A DNA stretch of 64,000 nucleotides from CAVZCC01 sp963773765 (lineage in GTDB: Bacteria; Actinomycetota; Acidimicrobiia; Acidimicrobiales; Microtrichaceae). Location: NCBI GenBank assembly GCA_963773765.1, contig CAVZCC010000005.1:310001-374000 (forward strand). Direction: 5' to 3'. The translations under genes and the position numbers were made by a program. Under the pieces are notes generated by a model. That model saw only the letters and a program-made list of their open reading frames with translations. It was not told the DNA's origin and did not search any database. Shown here piece after piece: positions 55,158-64,000 of the stretch (positions are counted from its first letter, which is position 1; every line of letters begins with the position of its first letter).

Positions 55158-56138
55158 TCAGGCCGCGATCTGGGAGCGGCGCACGATGGCACGGGCCGCC
55201 AGGTTGACGATGAGGGTCATCACGAACAGGGCCAGGCCCGCCGCGATCAGGCCGTTGATCTCCAGGCCCTGGGCCTCGCCGAACTTGGTGGCGATGAGCG
55301 CCGAGATGGACCCGGACCCCTGGGTGAGGATGTAGGGGTTGGGCTCGAAGATCAGGGCGATGACCAGGACCACCGCGATGGTCTCGCCCAGGGCCCGTCC
55401 GAACCCCAGGAGGATGGACCCGACGATGCCGCTGCGCCCGAACGGGAGGATGACGTCGCGGATCATGCCCCACCGGCTGCCTCCCAGCGCGAGGGCGCCC
55501 TCGCACTGCACACGGGGACACTGGGCCATGACGTCCCGGGACACCGAGGTGATGATGGGCACCGCCATCAGGGCGACGACCACCCCGGCCACGAAGCTGG
55601 ACTGGCGCAGGGACACGTCGGGCTCGGTGAGGCGGAAGAACGGCAGGGCGTTGAGGTGCTCGCTCAGCCAGGTGGCCACCCCGACCAGCGGGTCCTGCAG
55701 GGCGAAGAACCCCCACATGCCGAAGATCAGGCTGGGGATGGCGGCCAGCAGGTCCACCGCGCTGGTCAGGCCGCGCTGGATGCGGCCGGGGGCGTACTCG
55801 TTGATGAACAGGGCCAGCCCCAGGGCCAGCGGGACCGCGACGGTCAGCGCCACCAGGGCGATGATCACGGTGTTGACCAGCAGGCCCCAGACACCGAACT
55901 CCTCCTCGTCGGGCCGCCAGTCGGAGCTGGTCAGGAAGTTCCACGGCCCGGTGGCGCTGATGGCCGGGATGGCCTTGATGGTCAGGAAGAACCCGGTGGC
56001 CACCATGATGACCAGGCACAGCCCGGCGGCGCCGCCCGACAGGCCACGGAAGACGCGGTCGCCCACGGTGTGCGCCTGCTTGATGGCGCGCGGGCGCTCC
56101 TCGTCGGGAGCGGTCGGTTCAGGGGTCAGGACCGCCAC
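55158..56138 (-). CDS. pstC2: Phosphate ABC transporter permease PstC, second copy
   Basis: A 326-residue permease: DLLAAIPSLIFGMWGFF, coupling loop GALALGGSRWGMIRDVILP and FGRALGETIAVVLVIALIF. GTG 56138 is chosen because CAGACT (56146-56151) lies 7 nt upstream; a longer ORF starts at 56177. First gene of pstCAB-pstS2, with PHO-box-like repeats upstream. No phoU or kinase in this operon. Confidence 0.94.
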   Translation of the reverse strand: MAVLTPEPTAPDEERPRAIKQAHTVGDRVFRGLSGGAAGLCLVIMVATGFFLTIKAIPAISATGPWNFLTSSDWRPDEEEFGVWGLLVNTVIIALVALTVAVPLALGLALFINEYAPGRIQRGLTSAVDLLAAIPSLIFGMWGFFALQDPLVGVATWLSEHLNALPFFRLTEPDVSLRQSSFVAGVVVALMAVPIITSVSRDVMAQCPRVQCEGALALGGSRWGMIRDVILPFGRSGIVGSILLGFGRALGETIAVVLVIALIFEPNPYILTQGSGSISALIATKFGEAQGLEINGLIAAGLALFVMTLIVNLAARAIVRRSQIAA

Positions 56139-56194
56139 GGCCCGGAGTCTGGCGGGCCGAGGTGAATCGGAGACCACGGGCAGGCCAACGACAG

Positions 56195-56212
56195 GGTGAA
56201 CGCCGGTGAACG
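56195..56212 (-). promoter_or_regulatory. PHO-box-like operator of pstC2
   Basis: GTTCACC on the coding strand at the complement of 56195-56201 and 56206-56212, exactly 11 nt apart as in the pstS operator, 44 nt upstream of the -10-like CAGACT. A further GTTCACC-like unit (ATTCACC) lies at 56161-56167. Confidence 0.7.
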
Positions 56213-56285
56213 ACTGGCGCGGTCCGGCAGAATTCCGCTGGCGGCAACGGGGCGTTCACCCGGCGCACCGGTTCCTGGCCGGCGT

Positions 56286-57453
56286 TCAGGCCAGGGGCAG
56301 GTAGTACTCCTCGGGCGATTCCTCGGGCGGCGGTTGCGAGCCCAGCTCGGTCCCGACCGCCACGAGGAGGTCGTACACCGGTGGTTGCACGTCCCGGGGC
56401 ACGGTCCAGTCCAGCTGGTCGGCCACGCCGGCGGCCTCTGCGAACGGCTTCAGGAAGGTGAAGTACACGTAGGCCCCGCAGCGGATCATCTCGTCCGCGT
56501 CCATGGCGGCGATGCGCCGGTAGTGGCTGCGCTCCGCCGGCGCGGCACGCGGCCATGATCCCGTCGATCTCGTCCAGGGGAACCGGTCGCATGGACCCGG
56601 GGGGCTCACCGTCGGTGGTGAACAGGCTGAAGCCGACCAGACGGTCCAGGTAGTCCTCGGGGTCGGTGTTGGAGGTGCCGAAGTCCGTGATGGACACCGA
56701 CACGTCCTCCAGGACCAGCCCCGCGACCAGGTGCTGGTACGGGACGTCGGCGGCCACGTCGGACCACCAGAAGTCGCTGGGGCCCATGCGGTAGAAGTCC
56801 CGCACGATCATGGTCCGGCCGGCAGGCCCCAGACCGAGGGCGCCCAGGTCGTAGGGGCCCGTGTCGCCCGATCCCACCCGGGTGTCGAAGTACAACAGGA
56901 ACAGGTAGTTGACGAGCGTGGCGTTGAACCGCTGCAGCTGCGGCCGGAGCTCCTCGTCCACCGCCACGGCCGACTCCGCCAGCTGCCGCACCACGTCGCG
57001 GTCGTAGGCGTGGACCACTCCCCCGGCGTCGACGGCCTGGCGGGTGCCGTCACCCCGGAACCCGCGGGCGGCCCGGTCCCAGAAGTCCAGGACCGTGTAG
57101 GCGGCATCGGTCGAGTCGAGCGACGGGTCGAACTGCGTGAAGACCTTGCGGCCCACCAGGAAGAAGTTGGCGATCGACCACAGGTACACCGTGTTGACCT
57201 GGGTGCCCGGACGCCGGCCGGAGGCACCGATCTGCTCCGCCGGCATGGCGGCGTCGATGGTCCGCATCATCTCCGGGTAGCGGACGAACGTCTCGCCGCA
57301 CGCCACCAGGATGTACGGCGTCACCGGGATGAGCTGGCTCTGGTAGCTGGTCCGCTCCGACGTCAGCCGGTGCGAGATCGGGCTGTGGTACGCGATCAGC
57401 TCGTTGGCCCGGAGCCGCCGCTCGTCGGGCGTGGGGCCGGACGCCTCAGGCAC
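56286..57453 (-). CDS. Uncharacterised protein of about 389 residues, frameshifted
   Basis: Starts at GTG 57453 overlapping the swivel-domain gene by 8 nt. The first 300 residues (RANELIAYHSPISHRLTSER, RYPEMMRTIDAAMPAEQIGA, VNTVYLWSIANFFLVGRKVF) read well to EIDGIMAA. Near 56545 the reading frame shifts: the good continuation is ERSHYRRIAAMDADEMIRCG to YYLPLA, with stop at 56286. I do not recognise the family; helical, soluble, no signal peptide. Coupling with a lone phosphohistidine swivel domain suggests a phosphotransfer partner (inference). Confidence 0.65.
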
Positions 57454-57796
57454 GGACCACCGCCCGCTCGGCGGAGCAGTCGAGCTCCACCTCGGTACCG
57501 TCCTCCAGTGCCTGGTCCAGTTCGCACGCCATCACGCACGGCACCTGGAACTCACGGGTGACGATGCCGATGTGGCTGCGCAGGGTGCCGGCGGTGCAGA
57601 TCACGCCGGTGAGGTCGTGGTACAGCGGGGCCAGGAACGTGGCGCCGGCGTCGCGGACCAGCACGATCACGTCCATGGGACCCTGGTCCATCAGGTCCAT
57701 CAGGTCCAGCACGTCCGCCGCGGTCTCCATGACGCGGAGGGTGCCCCGCACCGGTGGATGGTCGAAGACCTTCTCTCCCGTTCCGACGTCGCGCAT
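57446..57796 (-). CDS. Stand-alone PEP-utilising-enzyme swivel domain
   Basis: A 116-residue protein consisting only of the mobile phosphohistidine domain of PEP synthase/PPDK/EI. The motif GVICTAGTLRSHIGIVTREFQ has the phospho-His in SHIGIV, and VPCVMACELDQALEDGTEVELD closes the domain. No ATP-grasp or TIM barrel is attached. ATG 57796 has TACGAT (57804-57809) 7 nt upstream. Operon with the unknown protein downstream. Confidence 0.85.
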   Translation of the reverse strand: MRDVGTGEKVFDHPPVRGTLRVMETAADVLDLMDLMDQGPMDVIVLVRDAGATFLAPLYHDLTGVICTAGTLRSHIGIVTREFQVPCVMACELDQALEDGTEVELDCSAERAVVRA

Positions 57797-57803
57797 GGGC
57801 GGC

Positions 57804-57854
57804 ATCGTAGGGGGCGGGGCACGGGAGGGGCCGGAACGCGGCCGGAAGTAGAGT
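57804..57854. promoter_or_regulatory. Divergent leaderless promoters
   Basis: TACGAT (57804-57809, minus) and TAGAGT (57849-57854, plus) each lie 7 nt from a start codon, for the swivel-domain and SCP2 genes. Confidence 0.55.
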
Positions 57855-57861
57855 CACCGGC

Positions 57862-58251
57862 GTGGTCACCTACCTGAGCGACGAGTGGATGGAACGGGCG
57901 GGGTCCGCGCTGGCCGCCGACCAAGCACTGGCCGACGCCACCACGGACCTGGACCTGACGCTGGCCTACGAGGTCGCGGGCGGCCCCGGCGGCAAGCGCT
58001 CCTACGCGCTGCGCTTCGACCACGGCACCGTGGCCCTGGAGCCGGGCCCGCACCCCGATGCCCCGGTCAGCTTCTCCCTGGACTACGACACCGCGGTCGC
58101 CATCGCCCGGGGGGACCTGTCGGCCCAGGCCGCCTTCATGCAGGGCCGGCTCAAGCTGGGCGGCGACGTGACGGTCCTCATCCGTGACGGCGGGGCGCTG
58201 GACGGGGTGCACGACGCCCTCGGTCCGCTGCGCGCCGACACGGAGTTCTGA
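57862..58251 (+). CDS. SCP2 sterol-carrier-like domain protein
   Basis: A 129-residue protein spanning one SCP2 domain: AYEVAGGPGGKRSYALRFDH, FSLDYDTAVAIARGDLSAQA and AFMQGRLKLGGDVTVLI, the conserved lipid-binding fold. Start GTG 57862, leaderless. Binds a hydrophobic ligand; exact role unknown. Confidence 0.88.
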   Translation: MVTYLSDEWMERAGSALAADQALADATTDLDLTLAYEVAGGPGGKRSYALRFDHGTVALEPGPHPDAPVSFSLDYDTAVAIARGDLSAQAAFMQGRLKLGGDVTVLIRDGGALDGVHDALGPLRADTEF

Positions 58252-58278
58252 CCGGGCGGCACCGCTCCCCGGACGCGA

Positions 58279-58306
58279 CAGGACCCGGCCCTCGGGCCGG
58301 GTCCTG
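58279..58306 (+). terminator. Terminator between SCP2 and DUF4397 genes
   Basis: Perfect 12-bp stem (arms 58279-58290 and 58295-58306, loop CTCG) between convergent genes. Confidence 0.65.
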
Positions 58307-58330
58307 CGCTGGGGTGGGGAGAGCAGTGGG

Positions 58331-59047
58331 TCAGCGGGTGGCGGGGATGGTGGTCACCAGCGCCTGCAGCGTCCCGCCGGCGGCGGAGCCCACGACGTAG
58401 ACGTTGGTGAGCACGTTGCGCTTCACCTTCACGTTGTCGAGCGGCAGCACCACGGTCTTGGTGCCGGCGACCCGGACGTCAGCGGTGTAGGCCAGCCAGG
58501 TGGGCAGGGTGAACCGGGCCTGGGCGCCGTTGGGGGCGTCCGACACGACCTCGATCTTGAGCCACGGGAACTTCCGGGTCAGCGGGAAGAGGCCGAGGTC
58601 CACGTCCACCGCAGGGGCGGCGGCGGCGTGGTGCAGGGCGATGGCGCCGTTCTTGTAGCCGGGGCGCTTGGTGTCGTTGGCGAACACGTTCAGGCCAGGG
58701 GTGCCCTCGGCGTCGACGAAGCTGGCCACGACGGAGAAGTTCCCGGAGGCCGGGACGGCCACGTCCTGCTCGAAGATGATGTCCTTGCCGTCGGGCGTCC
58801 GGACCTCGATGTCGTAGGTGGCGGCGGGCAGGGACAGCGGCCCGACCGTGGTGCCGAAGGTGAAGTCGTTCAGCGTCTCCGCTCCGTTGACGTAGACGTC
58901 GACCGGGGTCGGGCCGGCCAGGGGAAGGCCGTGGGTGACGTAGACCTGAGCCGTCTTCGGACCGCCGCCGCCGGTGGCGCCCGCGGCAGCGGGCAGCACG
59001 AGAAGGGCGGAGACGATGGCGACGAGGCCGGCAACTGCCTTGCGCAT
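58331..59047 (-). CDS. DUF4397-type secreted protein
   Basis: A 238-residue exported protein with signal peptide (GLVAIVSALLVLPAAAGA) and two beta-rich repeats containing VYVTHGLPLAGPTPVDVYVNG and VDVDLGLFPL, typical of DUF4397 domains. ATG 59047 has AAGGAG. Extracellular; function unknown. Confidence 0.82.
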   Translation of the reverse strand: MRKAVAGLVAIVSALLVLPAAAGATGGGGPKTAQVYVTHGLPLAGPTPVDVYVNGAETLNDFTFGTTVGPLSLPAATYDIEVRTPDGKDIIFEQDVAVPASGNFSVVASFVDAEGTPGLNVFANDTKRPGYKNGAIALHHAAAAPAVDVDLGLFPLTRKFPWLKIEVVSDAPNGAQARFTLPTWLAYTADVRVAGTKTVVLPLDNVKVKRNVLTNVYVVGSAAGGTLQALVTTIPATR

Positions 59048-59199
59048 GGGAGTCTCCTTGTGAGGGGTTCTGGACCGACCGCCGCGTTGACGATCGGGGG
59101 ATGATTCGCAGGACCTCCCTGGTCCGGATGCACCAGATGCACATTTCCTGTTTCTGGCTTCCACTCTCCGTGCCCCCGATCGCGCCCTACCGTGGTCGC

Positions 59200-60036
59200 A
59201 TGCCGGAACTGCCGGAGGTCCAGGCCCACGCCGAACGGCTCACCGCGCAGTTCGGCGGCCGGGTGCTGGAGGCCTTCACACCGCTGACCTTCACCGCGCT
59301 CAAGACGGCGGCACCACCGCCGGACGGCGCCGTGGGCCACGCCCTGGCCGGGGTCGGGCGCCGGGGCAAGTACCTGCTGCTGGGGTTCGGCCGCCTGACG
59401 TTCGTGGTCCACCTCATGCAGGGGGGCCGCCTGGTCCCCGACGAGAAGCAGTCGGCCCGGCCCCGCAACGGGATCGCCCGGTGGGTGTTCGACGACGGTC
59501 CCGCCCTGCTGCTCACCGAGGCCGGCAAGGAGCGCAAGGCGGGCGTGTGGGTGGTGGAGGGCGACCCGCTCACCCAGGACCCGGTGACCGGGCTGGGCGT
59601 GGACGCTGATCAGGTCACGCGGGACCAGTTCGGCTCCCTCCTGGCCGGGACCAGCATGCGCCTGCACGGGTTCCTCCGGGACCAGCACCGCGTGTCCGGG
59701 CTGGGCCGCATGCTGGCCAACGAGATCTGCCACCGGGCGGGCCTGTCCCCGTTCGCCCCCACCTCCAAGCTGGACGACGACCAGGTCGACCGGCTGTTCG
59801 GGGCCATGCAGGACTGCATCGGCGACGCCCTCGACCACGAACGGACCCTGGACGCCATGTCCAAGTCGGCCGACCGTCCGGGAGCGGTGCACCGCCGCAA
59901 GGGGGCGACGTGCCCGGTGTGCGGGGACACCATCCGGGCCGTCGAGTACAACGCCTACGAGGTCGACTACTGCCCGACCTGCCAGACCGGCGGCAAGGTC
60001 CTGGCCGACAACACCACGTCCAAGTTCCTCAAGTGA
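59200..60036 (+). CDS. Formamidopyrimidine/endonuclease VIII-type DNA glycosylase
   Basis: A 278-residue Fpg/Nei enzyme. The catalytic N-terminal Pro and Glu are in MPELPEVQAHAE; Lys in GRRGKYLLLGF; the H2TH region is GLGRMLANEICHRAGLSP; and the zinc finger is CPVCGDTIRAVEY...YCPTCQTGG. ATG 59200 lies 6 nt after TACCGT, leaderless. Removes oxidised bases and nicks DNA. Convergent with mdh. Confidence 0.93.
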   Translation: MPELPEVQAHAERLTAQFGGRVLEAFTPLTFTALKTAAPPPDGAVGHALAGVGRRGKYLLLGFGRLTFVVHLMQGGRLVPDEKQSARPRNGIARWVFDDGPALLLTEAGKERKAGVWVVEGDPLTQDPVTGLGVDADQVTRDQFGSLLAGTSMRLHGFLRDQHRVSGLGRMLANEICHRAGLSPFAPTSKLDDDQVDRLFGAMQDCIGDALDHERTLDAMSKSADRPGAVHRRKGATCPVCGDTIRAVEYNAYEVDYCPTCQTGGKVLADNTTSKFLK

Positions 60037-60045
60037 CGCGCCGCC

Positions 60046-60095
60046 GTTCTGTGCTGCGAGCCGCGACCCAGAGGTCGCGGCTCGCAGCACAGAAC
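60046..60095. terminator. Perfect 23-bp inverted repeat between fpg-like and mdh
   Basis: Arms 60046-60068 and 60073-60095 are perfectly complementary with a CAGA loop. It lies between convergent genes, beginning 10 nt after the glycosylase stop and ending 16 nt before the mdh stop codon, so it may end both. Unusually long and perfect for a terminator. Confidence 0.7.
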
Positions 60096-60110
60096 CGGGC
60101 GGGGGGAGCC

Positions 60111-61100
60111 TCAGATGAGGCCGAGCTCCCGGACTGCGTCGCGCTCCTCCTGGAGCTCGGCCACGGAGGCGTCGATCCGGGCCCGTGAGAAGTCGTCGAT
60201 GTCCAGGCCCTGGACGATGCTGTACTCGCCGTCGGTGCAGGTGCACGGGAACGACGACAGCAGCCCCTCGGCCACCCCGTAGGACCCGTCGGACGGCACC
60301 GCCATGGACACCCAGTCACCCTCCGGGGTGCCCAGGTGCCAGCTCCGGATGTGGTCGATGGCGGCGTTGGCGGCGGAGGCGGCCGAGCTGGCGCCCCGGG
60401 CGTCGATGATCGCGGCGCCCCGCTTGGCCACCGTGGGGATGAAGTCGTCCTGGATCCAGGCCTGGTCCCCCACCGCGTCCGCGGCCACCCTGCCGTTCAC
60501 CTCGCAGTGGAACAGGTCGGGGTACTGGGTGGTGGAGTGGTTGCCCCAGATCGTCATCTTCTTCACGTCCGCCACCGGGACGTCCAGCTTGGCCGCCATC
60601 TGGGCCATGGCCCGGTTGTGGTCCAGCCGGGTCATGGCGGTGAAGCGCCCGTTGTCCAGGCCGTCCGCGTTGCTCATGGCGATGAGCGAGTTGGTGTTGG
60701 CCGGGTTGCCCACCACCAGCACCTTGATGTCCTTGCGGGCGGAGCGGCCCAGGGCCTGGCCCTGCGGCTTGAAGATGCCACCGTTGGCGGACAGCAGGTC
60801 CGAGCGCTCCATGCCGGCCTTGCGGGGCATGGCCCCGACCAGCAGGGCGACACCGGCGTCACCGAAGGCCACGTCGGGATCGTCGGTCTCCACCATGCCG
60901 GCCAGCAGCGGGAAGGCGCAGTCCTCCAGCTCCATGGCCACGCCGTGGAGGGCGTTGAGCGCCGGGGTGATCTCCAGCATCTGGAGGATCACCGGCTGGT
61001 CCGGACCCAACATCGCACCACTGGCGATGCGGAACAGCAGCGAGTAGCCGATCTGGCCGGCAGCTCCGGTGACGGCGACACGGATGGGCGGGTTGGCCAC
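60111..61100 (-). CDS. mdh: Malate dehydrogenase
   Basis: A 329-residue NAD-dependent enzyme of the TCA cycle. NAD motif VAVTGAAGQIGYSLLFRI, substrate loop GAMPRKAGMERSDLL, VGNPANTNSLIA and the catalytic His in TIWGNHSTTQYPD are all present. GTG 61100 is preceded by GGAGGAG, and a -10-like TAGGGT lies at 61134-61139. Interconverts malate and oxaloacetate; functionally next to sdhCAB. Confidence 0.97.
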   Translation of the reverse strand: MANPPIRVAVTGAAGQIGYSLLFRIASGAMLGPDQPVILQMLEITPALNALHGVAMELEDCAFPLLAGMVETDDPDVAFGDAGVALLVGAMPRKAGMERSDLLSANGGIFKPQGQALGRSARKDIKVLVVGNPANTNSLIAMSNADGLDNGRFTAMTRLDHNRAMAQMAAKLDVPVADVKKMTIWGNHSTTQYPDLFHCEVNGRVAADAVGDQAWIQDDFIPTVAKRGAAIIDARGASSAASAANAAIDHIRSWHLGTPEGDWVSMAVPSDGSYGVAEGLLSSFPCTCTDGEYSIVQGLDIDDFSRARIDASVAELQEERDAVRELGLI

Positions 61101-61169
61101 GGGTTCTCCTCCAGGGAAACGACTGACGGCGTCACCCTACCGACCGGGATCGGTGCAGGAGAAAAGGGC

Positions 61170-63843
61170 TCAGACCCCTGCCAACCGGTGGCGCCGACGG
61201 GACAGGACGACCCCGGCGACCATGGCCCACAGGGCAGCGGCGACCAGCAGGCGGAGGTCCGAGCCGGTCAGCGCCAGGCGGGAGGGGGACGACGAGCCCG
61301 AGCTGGTGGAGCCCGACCCGCCGGACCCCGAGGTCCCGGCGGCCGCACCGGAGGGCACGCCCGTCGTGGTCGTGGCCGCAGGCGTGGTCGTGGTGGTCGT
61401 GGCGTCGGCGCCCGCTCCGGACTCGGCCTTGGGCGCGCACGGCGCGTCCTTGCCCGCCCCGGGGCCGGCGCCCAGGCAGGCGTCGATGCCGGTCACGTTC
61501 CCGCCGGCCACCACCACCGTGGTGATGTCGGACAGGTTCGGGAAGATCGGCTCGTCGTCGTCCGGCGCCGGCTTGAACTGGACCGCGACGTTGCGGAACC
61601 ACTCGGGCTGGTAGCTCTTGTCGATGCCGGCACCACCGCACTCCTTGGGGGAGGTGGCCCCGCCCGTGGGCAGGAAGAAGGCGATGATGAACTCCCCTTC
61701 GGGCACCACGTGGGTGTACTCGCCGTTGGCGTCGGTCAGGGCCATGGACCCGTCGGCGGAACTGCCGATGAGTCCGGCGTAGACACACACCCCGGCCATG
61801 GGCAGCAGGGTGTTCTCGTCCCGCACCGTCCCCGACAGGGACCGGGGGACGCCGCCGTAGGGCGCCTCGACGGCTCCGGCGTCGCACTGGGCGCCGGAGA
61901 GCCCGTCGCCGTCGACCGGGCGAGGGTTGCCCTCCTGGTCGCGGTTGGGGGTCCCGCATCCCGCGTCGGTGACCCGGTCGATGGCGGGATGGCCGGGCTG
62001 CAGGCCGTAGGAGTACGGGGCACCGTCGGAGATGTTCCCGTCCAGGAGCGTGGCCACCGCCGGGAACGCCGACCCGTCGGTCAGGTCGGTGCCGGTCGGC
62101 ACGCAGCTGGCGTCGTCGAACACGTTGAAGTCACCGGCCTGCACCGCCGTGCTGCACGCGGTCCCGGCGTTGCGGGCCATGAGGACACGCTGCAGCACCG
62201 GGAGCGGGCCGCTGGAGCTGATGCCGTCGGGGGTGTTGTCGGCCACCGTGACATGACGCAGCTCGATGGCGCCGTCCTGCTTGGACAGCCCTCCGCCGCC
62301 ACCCGAGGTCGCGGTGTTGCCGGCGACGGTGGAGTTGAGCATGACGACCGTGCCCGCCACGACACCCACGCCACCACCTTCCGCAGCGACGTTGGCCACG
62401 ACGGCGGAGTCCACCAGCCCGAAGTTGGCGGGGCCGCCCACGGCCGCCAGGCCACCGCCCACACCGGCCGCGGCGTTGGCCTCGACCAGGAGGCGGCCCG
62501 TCACCAGGCCGGAGGACACCGCGACGCCCCCGCCGTCCCGGCCGCTGCGGTTCTTGCGGACCTGGATCTCACCGTCGGGTCCGGTGCGACAGCGTGCCGC
62601 CGGTGACGGCGACACCGCCGCCGTCGAGCGTCGATGCGTTGTTGTCCACCCACAGCTGGCCGTCCACGGTGATCGCGCCACCGTCCATCAGGATGCCGCC
62701 GCCGGTCATGGCGTCGTCGCCGGAGCCGTCGTTGCCGACCGAGAGCTGGGCGTCGGCCGCGACGGTGATCGTGCCGCGGTTGAGGATGCCGCCGCCCTGG
62801 TCGGTCGCGACCGAACGGGTCACCTGTGCCGAGGACCCGCAGGCCGGGTCGCCCTGGACCGAGACCGAGCCCGACTTCTCGTTGTACAGGCCGCCGCCGT
62901 CGGTGGCGGAGCCGCCGTCGAGGCCACCGGTGATGAGACTGACCTGGCCGTCGTTGAAGAGGTCGCCACCGCGGTCCGCGGTGGAGAACCGCAGGAAGGC
63001 CCGGCACCCGAGCGTGAACGTCGCCCCGCCCTGGTTGCTGACCGCTCCCCCCTCCAGCGGTGTCGAGTTGCTGTCCACGTACACGTCGTGGGCGGCGGCC
63101 GAGGACGAACCGGACATGGTGACCGTCCCGCCGTCGTTGGCGATGGCGCCACCCCCCGTCGCGGCGCTGTTCCCGAAGACGTCCACCCTGCTGCCCGCGA
63201 GGGAGGTGGAGGTGTTGGTGATCGTGAGCTGGGCACCCGCCCGGTTGGCCACGGCACCGCCCCGTCCACCGGCGGTGTTGGAGCCGAGTGCCACGTACTG
63301 GCCCTCCGACGTCGGGGCGTTGGCGATCGTGACCTGGCCCTCGTTGAGGATGGCACCGCCGTCACCGGACGGCTTGCCCCCGAACAACCCGACGTTCACC
63401 AGCTCCAGGCGCCCACCGGCCAGGACGTGGACGTGGCGGTCACCGATCGGATCGGCCTTGACCAGGGTCGTCTGGTTGGGCGCCACCATGTTGCCGACCA
63501 GCCGGACCGTCACGCCGGACTGGATGTCCAGGTCGCCGACCTCGGCTCCGCCGGCGCCGGCCAGGCTCAGCGTCGAGGTGTCGGCCGCCGCCGCGAACAG
63601 GACGTCCACGACCCCGCCGAGCGCGTTGGCCTCCTGGACCGCGGCCCGGAGCGTGCAGGTGGCCGTCGCGGTGGCACACAACCCGTCGCCCGGGGTGGCG
63701 TCCACCGCGTCCACCGCGTCGTCGACGATGAACGGCGGCGCGGCCTGGGCGGGGGCGGTCGCCACGACCACCGAGGTGGCGAGCACGGCGGACGCGGCGA
63801 GCACACGGAGGGCCGGCCGGCGGAGCGCGAGAAAGGTGAGCAC
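61170..63843 (-). CDS. Beta-helix surface protein with LALTG sorting motif, frameshifted
   Basis: About 891 residues in two frames. From GTG 63843 a signal peptide (AASAVLATSVVVATAPAQA) leads into a Gly/Asn-rich right-handed beta-helix typical of secreted pectate-lyase-fold or choice-of-anchor-Q proteins (GGAILNEGQVTIAN, GGGLYNEKSGS). The frame is lost near 62590 in CTGTCGCACC and resumes GPDGEIQVRKN to the end. The C-terminal end has a Thr/Ser-rich stalk, then LALTGSDLR, a hydrophobic helix and SRRRHR: an LAxTG signal as recognised by class E sortases. No active sortase is seen in the window. Confidence 0.8.
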
Positions 63844-63950
63844 GGTTCACCGTCGGTCACCGAGCCGGCGGGATGAGGAATCCGGCGTCGCCGGAACGGC
63901 ACTTCTCCCTGCAACCACCTGGCCGACCGGATGTCAGGCCGGCACGGCGG

Positions 63951-64000
63951 TCAGGCGGCGCGGGTGTTGCCGATCCAGGACTCGTAGAGCCGCCCGTACA
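63951..64000 (-). CDS. C-terminal end of an unidentified gene
   Basis: The last 15 codons of a minus-strand gene entering from the right edge, ending YGRLYESWIGNTRAA and TGA. Too short to identify. The 107 nt between it and the beta-helix gene show no other feature. Confidence 0.5.
   Translation of the reverse strand, partial: YGRLYESWIGNTRAA

Overview
The window is a 64 kb stretch of very GC-rich, gene-dense chromosome. It most resembles a high-GC actinobacterium, and I infer class Acidimicrobiia (Iamia/Ilumatobacter-like). The reasons are two WhiB-type Fe-S regulators, a SenX3/RegX3-like two-component system, a b558-type SdhC with SdhA and SdhB, a nitrate-sensor-type histidine kinase, and many apparently leaderless genes whose TANNNT-like -10 box sits 6-9 nt before the start codon. 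No rRNA, tRNA or CRISPR array was found.

Layout. 1-3.5 kb: edge-truncated sensor kinase, methionine aminopeptidase, SAF-domain protein. 3.6-16 kb: MFS transporter, then a minus-strand phosphate regulon (pstS-pstC-pstA-pstB-phoU-surE-senX3-regX3) with a PHO-box-like operator upstream of pstS, then ppk-mutT. 16-19 kb: HtrA-like protease, two whiB genes, tatA, 5-formyl-THF cyclo-ligase. 19-28 kb: a circularly permuted ATP-grasp / alpha-E / transglutaminase / AAA+ / VWA set, with a family-1 glycosidase on the other strand. 28-34.4 kb: prmA, sdhCAB, a small secreted protein coupled to queF, and a Flp pilin with a long structured upstream region.

34.4-39.4 kb is an islet holding two lipoproteins (GH43-like and RCC1-repeat) with transposase remnants at both ends. 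39.4-46.5 kb holds a lipocalin-like gene and an exosortase operon (coiled-coil protein, polytopic membrane protein, surface protein, exosortase with intact C/R/H, GT2 glycosyltransferase). 46.7-56.2 kb is a second phosphate region: pstC2-pstA2-pstB2, two PstS-like proteins with C-terminal membrane anchors, a sortase-fold protein with Ser in place of the catalytic Cys, then a small anchored protein and a third PstS-like protein. pstC2 also carries PHO-box-like repeats. 56.3-64 kb: an unknown protein with a lone phosphohistidine swivel domain, SCP2 protein, DUF4397 protein, Fpg-type glycosylase, malate dehydrogenase, a beta-helix surface protein with a LALTG tail, and the end of one more gene.

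The main theme is phosphate: two complete importers, their regulator, polyphosphate kinase and a nucleotidase lie in one window, and the second importer is tied to cell-surface anchoring. A technical caution: at least five genes (VWA protein, ATP-grasp, exosortase-linked surface protein, the 56-57 kb unknown and the beta-helix protein) read correctly only if one frameshift is allowed. Such a density suggests uncorrected single-base errors in the assembly rather than decay.
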